A stretch of DNA of 9,174 nucleotides from Clostridiales bacterium (GTDB lineage: Bacteria; Bacillota; Clostridia; Christensenellales; CAG-138): the NCBI GenBank assembly GCA_009783775.1, contig WRCT01000065.1:1-9174 (forward strand). The letters are read 5' to 3'. The position numbers were made by a program, and so were the translations under genes. Under the pieces are notes generated by a model that saw nothing but the letters and a program-made list of their open reading frames with translations, had not been told where the DNA came from and did no database searches. Of the stretch, positions 1-7,197 are shown one piece after another (the first letter of the stretch is position 1; each line of letters starts with the position of its first letter).

Positions 1-2235
1 GCAGTCGTTCCAGGTCGTCTCCCCGTTCGGCGCCCATTGCTTCGCGAACGCCGCGTCGTAGTAGATCACCGTGTCCTTATTGCCGGCGCTGAACGCGTTT
101 TCGCCCACTGCGGGCGGCGCGCCGCGGAATCCGATCTCGGTCAGCCCGCCGCAGTTCTCAAACGCGCCGGCGCCGATTGCGGCAACGCTGTCCGATATAA
201 TCACCCGCTGTAACGCGGTTTTTCCGGCGAAAGCGTCCGGCGCGATCTCGACAATCGCCATACCGTCCAACTTATCGGGAATGACAAAAAATTTATCGAA
301 TCCATTCCATTTTTCAATTATGCCAAAATCACCAGGCTTGGGGACCAATTCGAGGTCTCCGAATGATATCGTCTTCTTGATTGTCAAATCGTTGTAAGAC
401 ATCTTGTAATAGCCCGCCGGCGTGGGAGGAGTGGGGCCGTCCAAGATCGTCAAATGGATGTTCGCCCCGGCCGGAACATACCCTACTGCCCCGTAAGCTA
501 TCCCAATAAAAGCTCCGCCGAAACCCTCCGCAATCGTTGGCGCGGTGATTGATTTGAAAGTAACTTTGGCAAGTGATTTGCACCCGCTAAATGCACAGCC
601 TCCGATCTGCTTCACGTTAGCCGGTATCGTTATGCTTTTCAGGCTTCTGCACACTAGAAATGCGTTGATCTGAATTTCCTTAACACTATCCGGAATCTTC
701 ACAGATATAAGATTGACGCAAGATGCGAAAAGATTCGCTTCGATTACTGACTGGCCATTGGACAACGTTGCAGATTGGATGCCGGTGTTATTGTAAAACG
801 CACCAACCCCTGTCTTCCTTACATTATCCGGAACGGTCACACTTTCGAGTCTGAAACAATTGCCAAACGCATAATCTCCTATGCGCACAACCTTGCTTCC
901 AATCGTTATGTTTTCCAAACTGACACAACTGTCAAGCATGTTTGCACTAATATCCTGTAAACCGTTTCCGGTTTGTATGCTTCTGAGGAACGCACACGAA
1001 CGAAACGCACTATCTTCGATATCGGATACTCTGTCGGGTATTTCTACGCTTGACAGACTGTGACAGCCGGCAAACGCAAACGCGCCAATCTTGGTTATTA
1101 TGCCGTTATCAAGCGCTACGCCATGAAGCCCGCCGGTTGAATTATTCGACAGCTCGGCAAACGCTTTCGTGCCTATGCCTGCCACACCGTATGGATTGTA
1201 AAAATGCGCGATATAACCATAGCGCAGCTTTATTGTTCCCTCGGTTGCCGCCGCCTCAAGCTGCGCAATGACTTCTTCTCTCGTTAAAATTTGATCGTTG
1301 GAATAAGTATGGAAAACGATTTTCTTGTTGAAATCAAAGCTTCGATCTGTTTTCGTCCAGCTATTCCCAATGCCTGCATACCCGCCGTCATCGTTTGGTA
1401 TGTATAATATGGTCATGACATCACACTCCGGATCATCGGCCTCATGTTCACATAGAGAATCGTCAGGGTGAAAACTGTCACCATAAGTGCCATATAGACG
1501 GACAAAAGCTCTATCTATACCCTCAGGCGCGACCTCCCCCTCAAAATAAACCTCCTTAAGGTAAGGACACCAAGCAAATGCATTGGACCCGATGGATTTT
1601 ACGTTTGCGGGTATGGTTATCGCTCTCAGGTAATAATACTCCCCGCCGAATGTCCACCTCGTGCCACAATGCGCAAAAGCCCACTCTCCAATCGTTTCCA
1701 CGCCGTTTCCGATTCTTATGTCGAAGAGCGAATCACAACCACTAAAACATTCGTCGCTGATTTCCTTTAAGCCGTTCCCTATCACGACGCGCATAAGAGA
1801 GGAGTCTGCAAAAGCACCATGCTTCACACTCGTTACGCTGTCGGGTATGAGTACATATTTTATGTGAGTGCCATAAAACGCATACTCTCCAATGCTCTCT
1901 ATATTGTCCCAGAGTATCACCTCGCGAAGCCAAAGTCCAGAAAATGCCCCATCGCCAATGCTTGCTATGCTTTCGTCGAAGTACGCGCGAAATTCTCTCT
2001 GCTTGCCGTCGCCTAATCCGGCCATTAGCAGTTGCCTTTCCACCTCCAACCGGGTCAAAATTCCATCGTCAAGACTTGAATCATAGAACGTTATTACACA
2101 GTCAGCGGGCAGGTGCGAGTATTCCTCGAGGGCGAGGACGTCCGCGCGCGCCTCTTTCGCGCGCCACGCGAACACCGACACCAGCATAAGCACCGCCAGC
2201 AAAACAGATACCGCTCCCCTAAATCCTTTTTTCAT
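1..2235 (-). CDS. Secreted BspA-like leucine-rich-repeat protein, C-terminus outside window
   Basis: An uninterrupted reading frame of 745 codons starts with ATG at 2235-2233 and is still open at base 1, so the C-terminus and any wall anchor are unseen. An AGGAGG site lies 11 nt upstream. Residues 1-31 form a signal peptide: MKK start, hydrophobic stretch 8-23, and likely cleavage after VFA (23) or ARA (31). The rest is built from BspA/LRR_5-type repeats (pattern IP..V..IG..AF..C..L..V). I count about six in block 1 (residues ~85-270), nine in block 2 (~340-580) and three in block 3 (~660-745). Blocks 1 and 2 each open with a related module (residues 47-69 and 305-326, sharing ILTR.EV..QL). 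Blocks end in a YIP/YVP-type strand, and a PTPPTP linker near residue 600 precedes block 3. BspA-family proteins are extracellular adhesins or binding proteins; the ligand here is unknown. The 3' end looks more GC-rich than the middle, suggesting mosaic assembly. Confidence 0.93.
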   Translation of the reverse strand, partial: MKKGFRGAVSVLLAVLMLVSVFAWRAKEARADVLALEEYSHLPADCVITFYDSSLDDGILTRLEVERQLLMAGLGDGKQREFRAYFDESIASIGDGAFSGLWLREVILWDNIESIGEYAFYGTHIKYVLIPDSVTSVKHGAFADSSLMRVVIGNGLKEISDECFSGCDSLFDIRIGNGVETIGEWAFAHCGTRWTFGGEYYYLRAITIPANVKSIGSNAFAWCPYLKEVYFEGEVAPEGIDRAFVRLYGTYGDSFHPDDSLCEHEADDPECDVMTILYIPNDDGGYAGIGNSWTKTDRSFDFNKKIVFHTYSNDQILTREEVIAQLEAAATEGTIKLRYGYIAHFYNPYGVAGIGTKAFAELSNNSTGGLHGVALDNGIITKIGAFAFAGCHSLSSVEIPDRVSDIEDSAFRSCAFLRSIQTGNGLQDISANMLDSCVSLENITIGSKVVRIGDYAFGNCFRLESVTVPDNVRKTGVGAFYNNTGIQSATLSNGQSVIEANLFASCVNLISVKIPDSVKEIQINAFLVCRSLKSITIPANVKQIGGCAFSGCKSLAKVTFKSITAPTIAEGFGGAFIGIAYGAVGYVPAGANIHLTILDGPTPPTPAGYYKMSYNDLTIKKTISFGDLELVPKPGDFGIIEKWNGFDKFFVIPDKLDGMAIVEIAPDAFAGKTALQRVIISDSVAAIGAGAFENCGGLTEIGFRGAPPAVGENAFSAGNKDTVIYYDAAFAKQWAPNGETTWNDC

Positions 2236-2246
2236 CTTGAATCACG

Positions 2247-2252
2247 CCTCCT
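2247..2252 (-). promoter_or_regulatory. Ribosome binding site of the LRR gene
   Basis: AGGAGG on the minus strand lies 11 nt before the ATG at 2235. The full-consensus site and the signal peptide that immediately follows the ATG fix this start codon. Confidence 0.8.
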
Positions 2253-2292
2253 AAATTTGATGATAGTACACAATCAACACAATGCTTTAATA

Positions 2293-2322
2293 TTCATATA
2301 CTTTACAAAACAATTATATGAA
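2293..2322. repeat. Inverted repeat over the LRR promoter spacer, possible operator
   Basis: TTCATATA (2293-2300) and TATATGAA (2315-2322) form a perfect 8-bp inverted repeat with a 14-nt spacer. The repeat lies between the -35 and -10 boxes of the predicted LRR-gene promoter and touches both. Such a position suits binding by a dimeric repressor. In AT-rich DNA an 8-bp repeat can also occur by chance. Confidence 0.35.
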
Positions 2323-2328
2323 AGTCAA
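2300..2328 (-). promoter_or_regulatory. Putative sigma-A promoter of the LRR gene
   Basis: On the minus strand, TTGACT (2328-2323) and TAAAGT (2305-2300) are separated by 17 nt in a strongly AT-rich stretch. The -35 box matches consensus at five of six positions and the -10 box at four of six. Transcription would begin near 2293, leaving a leader of about 60 nt with the AGGAGG site. Assigned by pattern only. Confidence 0.6.
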
Positions 2329-2419
2329 TACTTTTTTAAAATAAGGTTTTTCCAATTGCTATCTGCCGATTTGGATTGCAGATCAAACCCGCAATGGGAC
2401 CACTGATCAAGCGCCTGTT

Positions 2420-2500
2420 CGCGCAGGGGCGATTATCAATCGCCCGTACAATGTGCGCAAATGGGCGATTTGGCGGGCGGCTAATAGCCGCCCCTGCGCG
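2420..2500. repeat. Composite palindromic intergenic element (REP/MITE-like)
   Basis: The element is bounded by perfect 12-bp inverted arms: CGCGCAGGGGCG (2420-2431) and CGCCCCTGCGCG (2489-2500). Inside are two perfect 8-bp hairpins with 3-nt loops. One is GGGCGATT/AATCGCCC (2427-2434 and 2438-2445); the other is GGGCGGCT/AGCCGCCC (2475-2482 and 2486-2493). A further GGGCGATT at 2463-2470 can pair with 2438-2445 instead, so alternative folds exist. It contains no gene. The form resembles the short GC-rich palindromic repeats scattered between genes in many gut Clostridia genomes. Membership of such a family is inferred, because no second clear copy is in the window. Confidence 0.7.
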
Positions 2501-2570
2501 GGATTTGCGTTAATCAGCGGTTCCAATGACGCAGTCAGCGCGGCTGATCACTCCCCGCCGTGCGCCGACA

Positions 2571-2599
2571 TTGACAGAGAGACCAAATAGACTTATAAT
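2571..2599 (+). promoter_or_regulatory. Consensus sigma-A promoter of the polysaccharide operon
   Basis: TTGACA (2571-2576) and TATAAT (2594-2599) are both perfect consensus hexamers with the optimal 17-nt spacing. A second TATAAT follows directly at 2600-2605. Transcription should start around 2606-2612, giving a leader of about 30 nt before the ATG at 2638. Such a strong core promoter suggests constitutive or repressor-limited expression of the operon to its right. Confidence 0.88.
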
Positions 2600-2623
2600 T
2601 ATAATGTACAAATAGGTTGCAAC

Positions 2624-2629
2624 AAGGAG
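2624..2629 (+). promoter_or_regulatory. Ribosome binding site fixing the first operon gene start
   Basis: AAGGAG lies 8 nt before the ATG at 2638. It falls inside the reading frame that would begin at the upstream TTG (2617). That TTG is also too close to the predicted transcription start to have its own ribosome binding site. This supports ATG 2638 as the true start. Confidence 0.8.
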
Positions 2630-2637
2630 TAACTCCC

Positions 2638-3717
2638 ATGCTTGGCTTTTCCAGGGCGCAATTATCAAACGCGGTGGACAGCGTCTTAAAAACGCTGCGT
2701 CACGCCTACCGCCGCAGCTATTTGCGCAGGGAGATACGCGCCTGCGGCAACTGCCGTTCCGCGTTGACCCGCGATCAGCGCGCGCAGGCGAAGGCCTATT
2801 GGCGCAAGTATACCAAGCATTTCAGTCCTCTATGGCATGAGTTGTTTGCCGCCCGCACCGGACGCTTTGACGTGCGTTATATCCCCGCAGATCTCATGTA
2901 TACCGAGATCGAAGGCTATCTGAACGACTGGGCGTCCGCCAAAGGGATCGACAACAAATGCAACTACGCCATGTATTTCCCCGAGGTTCGGCAGCCGCAG
3001 ACGGCCTTTACCAGGCAGCGCGGCATCTACCGCGACGCGGACTATGATATCATCAGCCGCGCGCAGGCGCTGGAGAACTGTCGGAAGATGGGCGATGTGG
3101 CGCTCAAGGTCGCCGTGGATTCCGGCCGGGGCTCCGGACTCCGCTTTTGGCGCGGGCAGGACGGGGCGGAAACGCTGGACCGTTTCGTGGACGAACTGAA
3201 AGGGGATATTGTCGCGCAGGCGTTTATTGCGCAGCACCCCGAACTAGCCGCCATCAATCCCACCTCAGTGAATGTCATTCGTGTGATGACGCTGGCGGCG
3301 TCAAGCGGCGTGCGTCTCGTCTCGGCCTATCTGCAAACGGGGCGAGACAATACGCGCCAAAGCCAGGTCTCCAAAGGCGGTTGCATTGTGGGAATCGAAC
3401 CGGACGGAACCTGCCGCAAACAGGCCTTTGACAGCAACTATCACCCGCTGACCGTGCACCCGAACGGCCTGGTGTTTGAAGGGTTTGCCGTGCCGGGCTA
3501 TGATAAAGTCGTTTTGGCGGCCAAACGGATGCACCGGAAGATGGGGGATTTTCGCATCATCTCCTGGGACTTCGCGGTCAGCCCCGAGGGGGAGCCGGTG
3601 TTTATCGAGATGAACTTAAATTACGGCGGAATCGTGTATCACCAGCTCAGCGGCGGCCCGCTGTTTGCTGAGGATACGGACGCGCTGCTGGATGAGGTCT
3701 ACGGAAAACAGGGATAG
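2638..3717 (+). CDS. Sugar-transfer-associated ATP-grasp protein
   Basis: This 359-residue cytoplasmic protein matches the ATPgrasp_ST family (Pfam PF14397), whose members sit in capsule and exopolysaccharide clusters. ATP-grasp enzymes use ATP to activate a carboxylate as acyl phosphate and join it to an amine or similar nucleophile; the substrates of this family are not established. Visible features: a basic N-terminal region (1-60), the ATP-contacting lysine K157 in ALKVAVDSG, a glycine-rich loop DSGRGSG (161-167), NPTSVNVIRV (207-216), GGCIVGIEPDG (247-257), D311 in ISWDFA, and the E324-x-N326 metal-binding signature followed by GG and HQL...GPLF. Its length is near the family norm. The start is ATG 2638, 8 nt after AAGGAG. 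It is the first gene of the operon, behind a consensus promoter, and the next start is 16 nt after its TAG stop. Confidence 0.92.
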   Translation: MLGFSRAQLSNAVDSVLKTLRHAYRRSYLRREIRACGNCRSALTRDQRAQAKAYWRKYTKHFSPLWHELFAARTGRFDVRYIPADLMYTEIEGYLNDWASAKGIDNKCNYAMYFPEVRQPQTAFTRQRGIYRDADYDIISRAQALENCRKMGDVALKVAVDSGRGSGLRFWRGQDGAETLDRFVDELKGDIVAQAFIAQHPELAAINPTSVNVIRVMTLAASSGVRLVSAYLQTGRDNTRQSQVSKGGCIVGIEPDGTCRKQAFDSNYHPLTVHPNGLVFEGFAVPGYDKVVLAAKRMHRKMGDFRIISWDFAVSPEGEPVFIEMNLNYGGIVYHQLSGGPLFAEDTDALLDEVYGKQG

Positions 3718-3733
3718 GATAGGAGCATTATTT

Positions 3734-4711
3734 TTGATTCTGTATCAGCTAAAAGAGAAAATCAAACGACTCGCCAATCGCAGCCCATGGTCCTATCGGC
3801 TGTTCCGGCGTCTGCGCAACGGGTTTGCGATTATGATGTCTATTGTGCCGGACCGGCCCTATGCCCACTGGTTTTATAGAACAGTCACGGGAAAAAAACT
3901 GAACCTGAAAACCCCCACCCTCTTTGATGATAAGATGTGGTGGCTGAAATTGCACAACCGCGACCCATTGCTCACAACCTGCTCGGACAAGCTGGCTGTA
4001 CGTGATTACGTGACGGACGCGGGCTGCGCCAACATTTTGATTCCGCTGCGCGGTTCCTACGCGAATGCGAGGGATGTTGATTTTGACGGCTTTGCGGAGG
4101 AGGTTATCTTAAAATGCAACATGGGCTCGGCGGAGGATTTCCTGTTTGCGTCCGGCGGTCCGCAGGACAACAAGCACGCACGAAAGCATATCCGCAAGGC
4201 GTTGGCGCTGGCCATGAAGCAAAAATGCCACCTCTTCTCCCGTGAGTGGAACTATAAAAATATTCGCCCCCGCATTCTGGCGGAAAAGCTGCTGCGGGAC
4301 AAAGAGGGCGCCTTGCCTGTGGATTACCGGTTTTTCTGCTTTGACGGAGAACCGAGGATAGTGGCCCTTGATTTTGGGGTATTAAACGCCGACGGGACGC
4401 ACAACCCGCATTATCCGCGCAATATCTATGACATGGACTTTACCCTGCTGCCCGTGTGGGAAACGCGGGCGAATGTCGGCTATCCGGTGCAGAGACCGGA
4501 AAACTTCGCGCGCATGGTGGAGATCGCGCGCGCGCTTGCCGCGCCCTTTGCCTTCTGCCGGGTGGATTTATATAACCTTGACGGCGTCATTTACTTTGGT
4601 GAGATTACCTTCTATCACGGCGGCGGCTGCAACGATTTCAACCCGCCCGAGTGGGACGAACGGCTGGCCTCCTGGATCCCGCTCGACTCGGAGAAAGTAG
4701 TGTTGGCGTGA
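3734..4711 (+). CDS. TupA-like ATP-grasp protein
   Basis: This 325-residue protein resembles the TupA-like ATP-grasp family (PF14305), named for TupA of the alkaliphilic Bacillus teichuronopeptide pathway. Family members are thought to ligate amino acids or peptides to cell-wall glycopolymers. Hallmarks seen: TPTLFDDKMWWLKLHNRDP (60-78), SDKLAVRDYV (84-93), ILKCN (125-129), REWNYKNIRPRILAEKLL, DYRFFCFDGEP, RVDLYNLDGVIYFGEITF (276-292, with E290) and FNPPEWD (302-308). The loop after K127 reads CNMGSAED, where relatives usually have CNHGSGxN, so ATP binding may be altered. The start is TTG 3734, with AGGAG at 3721-3725 and an 8-nt spacer. Reading back to ATG 3665 would add 23 residues that overlap the previous gene without resembling the family. 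The end overlaps the next gene by 4 nt (GTGA). Confidence 0.9.
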   Translation: MILYQLKEKIKRLANRSPWSYRLFRRLRNGFAIMMSIVPDRPYAHWFYRTVTGKKLNLKTPTLFDDKMWWLKLHNRDPLLTTCSDKLAVRDYVTDAGCANILIPLRGSYANARDVDFDGFAEEVILKCNMGSAEDFLFASGGPQDNKHARKHIRKALALAMKQKCHLFSREWNYKNIRPRILAEKLLRDKEGALPVDYRFFCFDGEPRIVALDFGVLNADGTHNPHYPRNIYDMDFTLLPVWETRANVGYPVQRPENFARMVEIARALAAPFAFCRVDLYNLDGVIYFGEITFYHGGGCNDFNPPEWDERLASWIPLDSEKVVLA

Positions 4712-5220
4712 AAATGAGCGGGCAACAGATAGGGGGAGGACTTGCCCTGCGCACTGCCGTCGGCAGATGGTACCCGCGCGAGATATGGAAAGCTGTGGGC
4801 CGGCGCGAAAAACTGCGCTACCTGGTTCGCGCTTTCACGGAGAGGCGCGGCGGACACTGTTTTCTGCTGTATGAACGGGAGGTTTTCGTGGGGTATGCCA
4901 TCATAAGAGAAACGGTTTCACAGAGGTTTCTCTTTTCACGGGCGGGCGACCATATCCTGGCGCCCTATGTGATTTTCCCCGCCTTTCGGGGCAGGGGACT
5001 GGCGCAAAAACTGCTCGCGGCTGCGCTGGCGCAGCTTGGCGAAAGCAAGGTGTGGGCCTACACCACGCAAGACAATGCCGTCAGCATGGCGGTTTTGCAA
5101 AAAGCAGGGTTTGTCTCAGCCGGACCGGTTCATATGGATAAAAGGAAACGATATGCTGTCTTACCGGAAGGCGGAACTTCTCCCAACCTACTGTATGTTT
5201 ACGGAGGAAAAAGCATATGA
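4708..5220 (+). CDS. GNAT-family N-acetyltransferase
   Basis: This cytoplasmic protein of 170 residues has a GNAT fold. The acetyl-CoA pyrophosphate-binding motif A is R94-G-R-G-L-A99, preceded by strand ILAPYVIFPAF (83-93) and followed by a helix. The motif B region DNAVSMAVLQKAGF (122-135) is typical. The expected reaction is transfer of an acetyl or acyl group from CoA to an amine, such as an amino sugar or the alpha-amine of an attached amino acid; the acceptor is unknown. Lying between two ATP-grasp genes and two glycosyltransferases, it most likely modifies the polymer unit. The start is uncertain: GTG 4708 overlaps the previous stop as GTGA and has GGAG 14 nt upstream, while ATG 4714 would give 168 residues. 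Its TGA overlaps the next gene as ATGA, implying translational coupling. Confidence 0.85.
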   Translation: MKMSGQQIGGGLALRTAVGRWYPREIWKAVGRREKLRYLVRAFTERRGGHCFLLYEREVFVGYAIIRETVSQRFLFSRAGDHILAPYVIFPAFRGRGLAQKLLAAALAQLGESKVWAYTTQDNAVSMAVLQKAGFVSAGPVHMDKRKRYAVLPEGGTSPNLLYVYGGKSI

Positions 5221-6047
5221 CGCAAAAGATATCCGTTATTATGGGCGTCTATAACAATGTATCGACGATTCGGGCCGCCGTGGACTCCATTCTGGCGCAG
5301 ACCTATGACAACTGGGAGTTTATCATCTGCGACGACTGCTCCACGGATGGCACGGCGGCTATTTTAGAGCAATATGCCGCGCAGCACCCCGATCGGATTG
5401 TTCTGCTCAGAAATGAAAGCAACCTGCGCCTGGCTGCCAGCCTCAACCGCTGTTTGGAAGTGGCTGCGGGGGAACTGATCGCGCGCATGGATGGCGATGA
5501 CATCTCCCTGCCCAATCGGCTTGAAGTGCAGGCGCGCTACCTGGCGGAACACCCCGAAGTAGATCTGGTCAGCACGGCGATGCAACGGTTTTCAGAGGAA
5601 GAGGGGTTTGCCGATATTGTTTACGCGTCGCCTGCGCCGGATCGGTTTTCGCTATACAAATATACCCCCTTCTGTCATGCTACCATTTTGACCTATAAAC
5701 GGGTCTATGCGGCGCTAGGGGGCTATACGGTATTGCCGCGCACCGCGCGGACGGAGGATTATGATCTTTGGGCGCGGTTTTTTCACGCGGGCTTTACGGG
5801 CGTGAATATCCCTGAGGCGCTTTACCTGGTTCGGGAGGACCGGGCCGCGATAGAACGGCGTTCCTTTCGGGTTCGGTGGCGGGGGTATGCCACGGTCAAA
5901 GTGGCTTATCGACTGTTGGACTACCCGAGGCGCTGGCTGGTCAGAGCGTGGCTTATTACGCTGATCAAAAGCCTCACGCCGTTTTGGGCGCAAGAGAAGT
6001 ACCGGAACTGGCAGAAAAGACGATTCCTGAAGCAGAAAGAAAAGTAG
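5217..6047 (+). CDS. GT2-family glycosyltransferase
   Basis: This 276-residue protein has an N-terminal GT-A domain of glycosyltransferase family 2 (PF00535). It would transfer a sugar from a nucleotide-sugar donor to a lipid-linked oligosaccharide at the inner face of the membrane. Motifs: the opening strand ISVIMGVYNN (5-14), the nucleotide-binding DDCSTDGT (39-46), the metal-binding DGDD (92-95, the DxD equivalent) and the acidic ED of RTEDYDLW (180-181), which supplies the likely catalytic base. The C-terminus (~220-276) is rich in basic and aromatic residues with a short hydrophobic stretch (WLVRAWLITLI), suggesting membrane association. Donor and linkage cannot be read from sequence. 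ATG 5217 has GGAGG (5203-5207) 9 nt upstream and overlaps the previous stop. The next gene starts 25 nt after the stop. Confidence 0.93.
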   Translation: MTQKISVIMGVYNNVSTIRAAVDSILAQTYDNWEFIICDDCSTDGTAAILEQYAAQHPDRIVLLRNESNLRLAASLNRCLEVAAGELIARMDGDDISLPNRLEVQARYLAEHPEVDLVSTAMQRFSEEEGFADIVYASPAPDRFSLYKYTPFCHATILTYKRVYAALGGYTVLPRTARTEDYDLWARFFHAGFTGVNIPEALYLVREDRAAIERRSFRVRWRGYATVKVAYRLLDYPRRWLVRAWLITLIKSLTPFWAQEKYRNWQKRRFLKQKEK

Positions 6048-6072
6048 GCTGCTTTTGAAAGGGTTACAAAGC

Positions 6073-7191
6073 ATGAAAAAAATACTGTTTTTGATCCCCT
6101 CGTTGGGCGGCGGGGGCGCGGAGAAAGTATTGGTCAATCTGGTGAACCGACTCAATGCCGAGAAATACGAAATCACGGTGCGGGTATTGTTTGATTCCGA
6201 TGTCAATAAGAGCAGTCTGAAACCGCATATCAAATATCAATACACCTTCGGCAGGGCCTTTCGAGGAAACGTTCACCTGATGAAACTGTTTTCTCCGGAG
6301 ACATTATACAAGTGTTTTGTCAAAGAGCATTACGATATTGTCATCTCCTATTTGGAGGGGGTAACGGCCAGAATCGTGGCGGGCTGTAACCGGACGGATA
6401 CCAAAATCATAAATTGGGTGCACAATGAGTTCCACGACATCAGAAAAATCAGCAAGGTTTATCGGAGCAAGCGGGAGGCCCTCCGCTGTCACTTAAAATA
6501 TGACGCTACGGTTTTTGTCGCGGATTCCGCCAGACAGGCCTTTGCCAAAGCCATGCCGGCGCTTCGAGAAAACCTATATACCCTTTACAATACATTGGAT
6601 TCCGAGGCGATCGCGGAAAAAGCCAACGAGAAAACCGAGGAGGGGTTGTTTTCGGAGGATGCAATCAACTTGATTTCTGTCGGAAGATTCGCGCCGCAGA
6701 AAGCGTTTGACCGGTTGATCCGTATTGCAAACAAACTGATAAAGGAAGATAAGTTGCCCGTAAAACTGTACCTGCTCGGCAGCGGAAGTCTCTACAAAAA
6801 GTATAGAGCGCAGATTGCGCAGTATGGCATACAGGACAGCGTGATATTTCTGGGCTACCGGCAGAACCCTTATAAGTATGTGAAACGCGCGGACGTCTTT
6901 GTGTGCTCCTCCCTGCATGAGGGCTACAGCACAGCCGTTTCCGAATCCCTGATCGTAGGCATGCCGGTTATCACCACGCGCTGTTCCGGCATGGAAGAAC
7001 TGTTGGGCGAAAACGATACCTACGGGATTATAACCGAAAACAGTGAGGCGGCCCTATATATCGGGCTGAAAGAGCTGCTACGCCAAAAAGAGAAAATGGC
7101 GCATTACAAAAGCCGGGCGCAGATCAGAGGGAAGGCATTTGACGCAAAAGCCGCTGTAACCGCTATAGAAGATTTTTTAGAAAAGATATAG
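6073..7191 (+). CDS. GT4-family glycosyltransferase
   Basis: This 372-residue protein has the two-domain GT-B layout of glycosyltransferase family 4, which are retaining enzymes using nucleotide-sugar donors. The N-terminal domain opens with KKILFLIPSLGGGGAEKV (2-19), whose glycine-rich loop is typical. The C-terminal donor-binding domain begins near ISVGRFAPQKAFD (201-213). The conserved E-x7-E motif is E283/E291 within HEGYSTAVSESLIVGMPV, which contacts the donor. It likely adds a sugar to the repeat unit in the cytoplasm. The start is ATG 6073, with AAAGGG at 6058-6063 and a 9-nt spacer; the upstream in-frame TTG at 6055 has no ribosome binding site. The TAG stop is 6 nt before the polymerase gene. 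Sugar specificity cannot be predicted. Confidence 0.93.
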   Translation: MKKILFLIPSLGGGGAEKVLVNLVNRLNAEKYEITVRVLFDSDVNKSSLKPHIKYQYTFGRAFRGNVHLMKLFSPETLYKCFVKEHYDIVISYLEGVTARIVAGCNRTDTKIINWVHNEFHDIRKISKVYRSKREALRCHLKYDATVFVADSARQAFAKAMPALRENLYTLYNTLDSEAIAEKANEKTEEGLFSEDAINLISVGRFAPQKAFDRLIRIANKLIKEDKLPVKLYLLGSGSLYKKYRAQIAQYGIQDSVIFLGYRQNPYKYVKRADVFVCSSLHEGYSTAVSESLIVGMPVITTRCSGMEELLGENDTYGIITENSEAALYIGLKELLRQKEKMAHYKSRAQIRGKAFDAKAAVTAIEDFLEKI

Positions 7192-7197
7192 AGAAGC

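Larger units (their letters stand above)
2236..2637. other. Divergent intergenic region between LRR gene and operon
   Basis: About 400 bp separate two divergently transcribed surface-related genes. The left part (2253-2345) is AT-rich and carries the LRR promoter; the middle holds the GC-rich palindromic element; the right end holds the operon promoter. A small inverted repeat, ATCTGC/GCAGAT (2361-2366 and 2378-2383), lies between the LRR promoter and the palindromic element. No convincing small gene or riboswitch was seen. Confidence 0.6.

Noticed and set aside
71..2406. Several plus-strand reading frames of 60-108 codons opposite the LRR gene, including one reaching 2406
   Set aside because: They are antisense to a continuous, family-like 745-codon gene and show no ribosome binding sites or recognisable domains.
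2420..2500. CRISPR or riboswitch reading of the repeated GGGCGATT units
   Set aside because: There are too few units, no regular spacers and no known aptamer core; nested palindromes explain the pattern better.
2617..2640. TTG at 2617 as start of the first operon gene
   Set aside because: It precedes the AAGGAG site and lies too near the predicted transcription start; ATG 2638 has a well-spaced ribosome binding site.
3665..3733. ATG at 3665 as start of the TupA-like gene
   Set aside because: It would overlap the previous gene by 53 nt with non-family residues; TTG 3734 has AGGAG at the right distance.
4651..4707. ATG at 4651 as start of the GNAT gene
   Set aside because: The extra residues are an out-of-frame reading of the conserved TupA-like C-terminus; the GTGA overlap at 4708 is more natural.
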